A DNA stretch of 64,000 nucleotides from Nautilus pompilius (Eukaryota; Mollusca; Cephalopoda; Nautilida; Nautilidae): the NCBI GenBank assembly GCA_018389105.1, contig JACATO010001665.1:99301-163300 (forward strand), given 5' to 3'. The translations under genes were made by a program, and so were the position numbers. Below are positions 57,324-64,000 of the stretch, piece by piece; position 1 is the first letter of the stretch, and each line of letters opens with the position of its first letter. The notes beneath the pieces are model-generated. The model searched no databases. It was not told the DNA's origin and was given only the letters and a program-made list of their open reading frames with translations.

Positions 57324-58255
57324 AAATAAATTTGTAGGCACCAGTGATGCAGACGTTACTTGGCAACATCGCCATCACTGGTTACTTAATAGATAAATTT
57401 GTAGGCACCAGTGATGCAGACGTTACTTGGCAACATCGCCATCACTGGTTACTTAATAGATAAATTTGTAGGCACTAGTGATGCAGACGTTACTTGGCAA
57501 CATCGCCATCACTGGTTACTTAATAGATAAATTTGTAGGCACCAGTGATGCAGACGTTACTTGGCAACATCGCCATCACTGGTTACTTAATAGATAAATT
57601 TGTAGGCACCAGTGATGCAGACGTTACTTGGCAACATCGCCATCACTGGTTACTTAATAGATAAATTTGTAGGCACCAGTGATGCAGACGTTACTTGGCA
57701 ACATCGCCATCACTGGTTACTTAATAGATAAATTTGTAGGCACCAGTGATGCAGACGTTACTTGGCAACATCGCCATCACTGGTTACTTAATAGATAAAT
57801 TGTAGGCACTAGTGATGCAGACGTTACTTGGCAACATCGCCATCACTGGTTACTTAATAGAAATTTGTAGGCACCAGTGATGCAGACGTACTTGGCAACA
57901 TCGCCATCACTGGTTACTTAATAGATAAATTTGTAGGCACCAGTGATGCAGACGTTACTTGGCAACATCGCCATCACTGGTTACTTAATAGATAAATTTG
58001 TAGGCACTAGTGATGCAGACGTTACTTGGCAACATCGCCATCACTGGTTACTTAATAGATAAATTTGTAGGCACTAGTGATGCAGACGTTACTTGGCAAC
58101 ATCGCCATCACTGGTTACTTAATAGATAAATTTGTAGGCACTAGTGATGCAGACGTTACTTGGCAACATCGCCATCACTGGTTACTTAATAGATAAATTT
58201 GTAGGCACTAGTGATGCAGACGTTACTTGGCAACATCGCCATCACTGGTTACTTA
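57324..58255. repeat. 67-bp satellite, 14 copies
   Basis: Fourteen head-to-tail copies, first core at 57334 and last at 58201; the period is 67 bases except three copies shortened by 1-2 bases. Each unit has an inverted repeat, ACCAGTGATG and CATCACTGGT, around GTTACTTGGCAAC, which resembles the palindromic X-box of RFX factors. Copies are almost identical apart from a C/T site (CACCAGTG or CACTAGTG), with the last four all T. Confidence 0.95.
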
Positions 58256-61200
58256 AAGTCATATGAGGGTCACATTACACAAATAAAAGGCTGACCCTCG
58301 GAAACTTTCGCCAAAAATGAAGATTGCCATCGTCCAGATTCCAGCAACGAGGGAAGGAGAGGTGGGCGGGACAAGTCCATAACTGATCTGACGCTAGACG
58401 GCGCCACCCGCCGCCCCCCACGAATGAGCAAGACTTTTGCTGGAACAGAAACAAAACCAACAGAAACTCAGCTAAACAAACAACGAGAGCGCGGAGAGAG
58501 AATATAAAACAGCTTTATTCGCATTAAATACTTTCCCACAATTATACAGAATGTCGGTGACTCGATTCTTTGCGGTACGTGCCCCTCCCAGGCGGAATTT
58601 CTATTATTTTCTTTGGAAACGATGCCAAGAGAGGTTGTACTTTAACGTCAACTCACGACCGGGACCCACCCCCCTCTACCCGGCCACCCGGCTTCTGGAA
58701 TGCAGGGACGTTCGGATTTTGTTTTGTTCTAACGGATCACGTAGCCAAGGTCACACGTACTAATCCAGACCCGCGCAGATCTCCGCGGCTGCAGTTCTGG
58801 GAGACGGGTGGAAGCCAAACCCGTTCTGGACAATTCGAGTAATGGGGTGGATGGGGGCTGGCTAACCTTCTGAATGTCGGAAAATTTTTCGGGTACAGAA
58901 AGTAGCAATCGTCATTTATACTCGACTGTCAGAGCGGAGGATGTCGTTACTTGGCAACCAAGGTTGCAGGTAGTCTGAAGCTGGACACTTCACATCAATC
59001 CGGGAATTTGTGGAAAATTGATTATATTCATCATCATCAGCAGCATCATAATAATAATAATAATAATAATAATATATATATATATCTATATTATTTAAAG
59101 TCGCTCCATTCGTTCGTTGCCAGCGGAATAACAAACCCGTCTCCATAACAGAATTTCCTCGTTCTTGGCGTGTGGGCCGTGCCGCCATATCCGGTGATCG
59201 ATATTCCTGTAAACGCTTGTATTTACTTGCTTATTTAATCGCTTGTGCGGCTCTGATCCTCTCCGACACCGCAACATTCCCTTTCGTGGGGGTAGACGAC
59301 TGACTGTGCACGCAGTCGGCCACGAGCTGGTCACAAAGCGCCTCGTAGCCAATGACCTCGACTCCGTGACCTACTAACCGAATTCTTCGGAAAATCGAAT
59401 AGGTATTTGCAAATGCGGAGCATCCAAAAAGCACCGATTCGCCCCGGCGGGAACCAGGTCCTGCGTCATCAAATGCAGATTTCCACCAATAAACTCGGAT
59501 TAAGGTGGGGGGGGCTTAAAAAAAATTAGAACAGCTCAAGATGTTTCGGTTCAGTGAACGCGAGAGCGACAAGAATCTACCATCCAGCAGGGTACATGGA
59601 GGCTGGGATCATATACACCGATTTTCCCTTAGAGAGAAACTGCAGTTGTAGGAGGGAAATGTCTTTTTTAAAAAGGGGGTGCATCTCGCAGGCCGCTTTA
59701 AATTAAGAATAAGTGACCGATCCTGCACCCACGATAGACACCCGTGGCTCGTTTTCCAGTCGGGTTCGGTCGGTCCTCAAACAGGATGAAGTACGTGTCA
59801 CCTGTCGACTGATCGGGCCGATGACGCACCCGACTCCCATTCTTCTGCAGGACCGATATTAATGTCTGCCACACACACCTGTCTAGTCCCCGGCTGTTCC
59901 GACCGGGTAATGGTGGTTTTCGTCAGCGCTTCAAGGGGCTGGCGAAGCTCGCCCCGTAACCGGTCCGTCAGAGGTAAGCCAATAAATGTCCGCACCGAAA
60001 GGAACGCAGCGATTCCCTTGTTTTATCAAAAGCAGGCATTCTTACCCCCTTTACTTGGTGCTGTCAAATGAACGCTTAAGGTCCACACAGCTTTGACGAA
60101 CGCAGTGTTACCGCGGTGTAGGGTTTGGATCTGATGATTATATCCGGCAATCAGGAATTTAAAAAAAAAAATCTGAAATTCCATTCTTTGGAGACTTCCA
60201 AGAGTGCAAGAACACGGCAGTCGGGTTACATCAAAAGCAAGCACGTGTCGCCTGGAACCAGCAGCGAACAATATCGCTGAAAACCAATTCTGGAAATCGG
60301 TTCCACCCCGCTACAAATTCACTGCCATTACGACGTGATCGCCGAAAGACCTCAGATTCCATCACGGCTACCGAAACACCCAACGAACTCGAGCCTGCTT
60401 CATTGTTGTTGACCGGCGTTTTTTGTGTGTGTGTGTTTAAGGGGGCAGGCAGGCCCCATTTTGCAAGTGTGTGGATTTTTTTTTCTTTCCATTGTTATCT
60501 GATGTCCACTTTCAAATTTAAATAACGTCAAGAACGCAAGCGTTATAATCACGTGTGGTCTACTTCGCTGATTCTAGGGGCGATGTCGGTGTCAAGTATC
60601 CCCAGAGTCACGTGGTTGTTCGTATAAGGGCCAGAACAATGATACCTTTCCACCTATCATTAGTAAAATGTTATACTCTCGCTTTTAAGAAAGGAAAAGC
60701 AGCACTTGGTGGGGGGGTGGGAATTCTGTGAAAACGCAGAGAGCTGTTTATTCCCCAGTCTCTCTTTACCTATCTATCTATCCTTTTGTCTATCAGTGTC
60801 AAAGTCAACAGAGATTAGTTCCTGCTTATTCATACTTTAGTTCCAAGAAGTTTTTTTTTTAAATTTTTTTTACAAGGCCTGCAGTAAATTCTAATCAATC
60901 ATAAAATAGAGAAAATTTCCGTCTAAAATTAAACATTTTCATTCTTTCTGGACAGCGTAGCTCTTTTGTTAAGAAGGTTCGACAAGTTGGTGTGCGTCAG
61001 AGTTGTGCCCAGTTACTGTATGTGGTGATAATTTTTTCCTACCTATTTCACGAAAGCTCAAAGCACAAGATATGCCGACATTTCAGGAAACTCTTGAAAA
61101 GATTTAATTATTTCATATGTGTGTTCGATAATTTGCAATTATTTCAGTAATGGAACCAAATCATTGAGTGTCGATATATACCAAAAATAAGGAATTCAGT

Positions 61201-61743
61201 GGTCATTTAAGACTCGGTCTCACAGAATAACAATTCATTGATTCCCGACAACATGACATAGCACTCACTCACCCCCTTAGATTAAAACAACAGCCAACTG
61301 TTCTGGCAAGTGATCGTAGATTAGTCTTATCCGAAGTCAGTAACTTTTACATTAATCAGACTCTTAAAGAAGATAACCGGTGTTAACTAATACAATGAAA
61401 AGTAAGAGAATGCACCTAAACAACAGAAGAGTAATTAATATGCCATTAAATATAAATTTCAAACGTCCTAGGTGAGGGAGGGCAAACATACGGTTCAGCT
61501 TTAATAGATCTATTCCTCCCACCCCTAGTATATCGGAGTATGCACTTATCTCGCGCGCGACAATTGCATAATTTGTTGGAAAAATAACAGAAAAAACCTG
61601 TAAAGGAGAATCGTTCCATACATTTAATTGCATTAAAAGAATTCTACGCGAATGCCAAGCGATCGTCGGCAAAAACTGCTCAGTTTTCTACTCGATTCGT
61701 GTTTATTTCTGTTATCATTCGGTGCTTTTGTGATGAGAGATGA

Positions 61744-61745
<2 letters not shown>
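58256..61745. other. no supported gene; scattered simple repeats
   Basis: Includes a short AAT/TA tract near 59049-59086. A second GTTACTTGGCAACC at about 58948 matches the satellite core. Several frames of 60-90 codons have no supporting features. Confidence 0.4.
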
Positions 61746-61797
<52 letters not shown>

Positions 61798-61970
61798 GAT
61801 GGAGAGAGATGGAGGAGAGAGGAAGAAGAGATGAGGAAGAGAGAGAGAGAGTAAAGATTGATAGATGAGGAAGAGAGAGAGAGCGAGTAAGCGAAGGAGA
61901 TGAGGAAGAGAGAGAGGAGAATAGAGAGAGAGAGAGAGAGCGAGAGAGATGAGGAAGAGAGAGAGAATGA
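61746..61970. repeat. GA-rich compound repeat
   Basis: Starts as a pure (GA)n run and continues as copies of a GATGAGGAAGAGAGAGAG-like unit. Confidence 0.93.
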
Positions 61971-63468
61971 TGGAAATAATTTTCGGAATCCGTCGCCAAT
62001 GTATACGATTCTGCTACATTTCAAGCCTATCAATGCATATATTTATTTATATATATATATATATAATACATAGATATTTTGTTTAGAGAAGAAAATATAT
62101 GTAGGTCATACAACAAGTAGGTCATCTGAAATCATTAACCGACTTTCGGTGCCGATGAATATGAGGCAGCTGCTGGTGGTTACGTCAGAACTTCTGTCAG
62201 GTGCTCTGGTTACCAGCCAATCAGGCATGAGCGCTCACCTTGGCGCGTGGCCACCGACTCGGTGTCGGCCGAGCCGGAATCTGTAATTTTACAGAATGGA
62301 AGGTGGCAGGAAGAACATTAGTGTTAAAATGGGGGACTATCCCGCTGCTGGATTCTGGCCGCCAGACCGGGACAACTCGAAAGGATCAGGTAGGGAAAAC
62401 AAACACAAACACCGATTGTCTGTCTACTCTAGAGGTACACCCTGACAACAACAGTCCCCTCCTCTCTTGTTTATTACTGAAACAAACAACAGAAAGTCAA
62501 GAACAACCCGAATTTATTAGCATCTCCTCCCCTCTCCACCCCTTTTAACCCCCTAACCACCACCACCCCACCTCCCCAACCAGCTCCAAGTAAAACGGAC
62601 CGACTGCCCCACCTCGTTTCCCGTCAGACCGGCCGCCGGCAACTTTAGCGTTGTAACTGCCCCCGGCGAAGAAGCAGGAAGTAGATAAAAGAGTCGTCCC
62701 TCCTCCCCAACCCCTCAGCTGGCCCCTTTCTTGTCTCCCGGCTGACACTTGGAAGTGAACGAATTATGCACCCCGACTGATTTTGGAAACTATATGTGGA
62801 TTTTTTTGTCACAACTGGATAGCGTAAAATTCCTAATTCTTACCGTAAATTAAAAGAAAATGGATGGAGAGTAAGAGAATTCATAATAATAATAATAATA
62901 ATAATAAAATAATAATAATAATAATAATAATAATGAATGGGTGTTACGGTGTAGCAGAGTAAGTCAAGGAGGAAAAAGTAATGGGAACATGCAAAGGCGG
63001 ATACCATTGTTTCTTTTGTGCAGACTTACCTAGTAACATCATCATCACTGGTTACTTATTACACACAGTTGCAGCAGCCCAGTACATCGTCCAGTCCAAA
63101 ACTTAGTTTTGCCGCACCAGATTTTGGTCTTTAAAAAAAAAGAAAACAGAAGAAAAGTCAAAATAGAGACCGGCTGCGTGTCATCTATAAGAACAAAACA
63201 AAAATGATATTGTTGTCCACGTTACCTGAATAGTCAGCTTCGTGAACTACTCACCTGGAAAGACAGAGGTGTAAAGTGGGAGGTGGGAGGTATTTACTTC
63301 TGCTCGATGAAGAATAGTCACCGAAGAGTCGCCTTAACCCTGATCTTAAAACCAGCATTTTCCATTACAGTTCTCTGATTCAGAGATGGTTTAAAACTCT
63401 TATTTCTTCTTCTTCTTCTTCTTTCTTATTATTATTATTAATTATTATTATTATTAGTATTATTATTA

Positions 63469-63502
<34 letters not shown>

Positions 63503-64000
63503 TTATTATTATTATTTTATTATTAAAATCGCGAATTCCAGAAAGAGCTTACAGCTGTATACAGTTTATTATATCTCACTCGTATAAGCTGGGAAACTGA
63601 ACTGGGTGAATCGAAGTGTAGGTATTGATTCGGATTGAACAGTCTGTAGCTGACGCCCACACTACTACCCGCACAATCTATTATTATTATTATATATATA
63701 TATTTTTAGCCCTTCCCTTGAAGGATCTGCAGAATTTGTAACATCACCGAAAATTACCACGGTTCGTACTACAAAAAAAAACAGTTTAGCTGTGGGAACT
63801 GTTGAAATATGCCACCCCTTTGAACTAGGACTGGGCTCCGCCTACAGTCGTGGGAGAGGAGGTATCGTAATCGATAGCACCTTTAAGATCATCGCCATTG
63901 TTCAAGTCCCGGCCGGTGGTAGGTTCTCGGTTGCTAACTCAGACTTAACTCCCTCCTGAAGCCCATGCTTCATTATGTTTCAGCTAAACCGGACATAAGA
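61971..64000. other. no supported gene; ATT/AAT microsatellites
   Basis: Holds (AAT)n at 62883-62935 and (ATT)n at 63425-63525, plus a diverged half-copy of the 67-bp satellite at about 63030-63060. No gene seen. Confidence 0.45.

Noticed and set aside
59798-59995. Minus-strand frame starting MRTFIGLPLTDRLRGELR, like the start of 2'-5' RNA ligase/cyclic phosphodiesterase proteins
   Set aside because: No HxT/S motifs follow, the frame is only 65 codons, and no splice continuation was found. The resemblance is probably chance.
1-64000. tRNA, rRNA or CRISPR-like features
   Set aside because: I looked for T-arm-like GTTCGA contexts and spaced direct repeats; no cloverleaf could be built, and the regular repeats lack unique spacers.

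Overview
This window is nuclear DNA of an animal. Genes are split by many GT-AG introns of 0.1-3 kb, the intronic sequence is AT-rich, and microsatellites and relics of DNA transposons are common. The one gene I recognise with confidence, EED (Polycomb repressive complex 2), keeps a 12-coding-exon layout like the one I recall for vertebrate EED, but its protein is much too diverged for a vertebrate (roughly two-thirds identity to human in the blocks I compared by eye). I read the source as a non-vertebrate bilaterian with slowly evolving gene structure. A spiralian such as a mollusc, or an ambulacrarian, would fit, but the sequence does not settle the phylum.

Layout: (1) 1-3509, + strand: the 3' end of an unidentified gene whose last two exons encode a tail with YDEV and YEEI tyrosine motifs; a third exon may end at base 30. 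(2) 3510-6801: 3' flanks of two converging genes, with a decayed Tc1/mariner transposase at about 5400-6100. (3) 6802-31567, - strand: an 18-coding-exon gene for a class I cytokine receptor of gp130/Domeless type. It encodes a signal peptide, Ig-like D1, cytokine-binding module D2-D3, five further fibronectin III domains, one membrane span, a box1-like PPL segment and a short tail, about 934 residues in all. Its introns carry a second Tc1 relic, a Tigger/pogo-like MITE, a GA-rich minisatellite and a (CG)n(TG)n tract. (4) 34793-49856, - strand: EED, complete, 429 residues. Its poly(A) signal lies only about 0.5 kb from the likely first exon of the receptor, so the two genes sit head-to-tail on one strand. 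One EED intron holds a piggyBac-like element with a small acidic ORF. (5) 49.9-64 kb: no gene that I can support. This part is a repeat-rich 5' flank: a hAT MITE with a perfect 8-bp target duplication, a 1.2-kb pyrimidine tract, a minisatellite carrying twelve perfect TGACGTCA (CRE) sites, a 67-bp satellite in 14 copies with an X-box-like core inside an inverted repeat, and many simple repeats.

The two recognised genes act in unrelated processes, chromatin silencing and probable JAK/STAT-type cytokine signalling. The receptor is the most interesting item: a nearly complete gp130-like architecture outside the vertebrates, with a short tail whose three tyrosines lie exactly seven residues apart and which lacks the usual YxxQ STAT3 site. 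Exon borders were derived by hand from splice consensus and reading phase; all were phase-checked and only one junction (domain D7) is unresolved.
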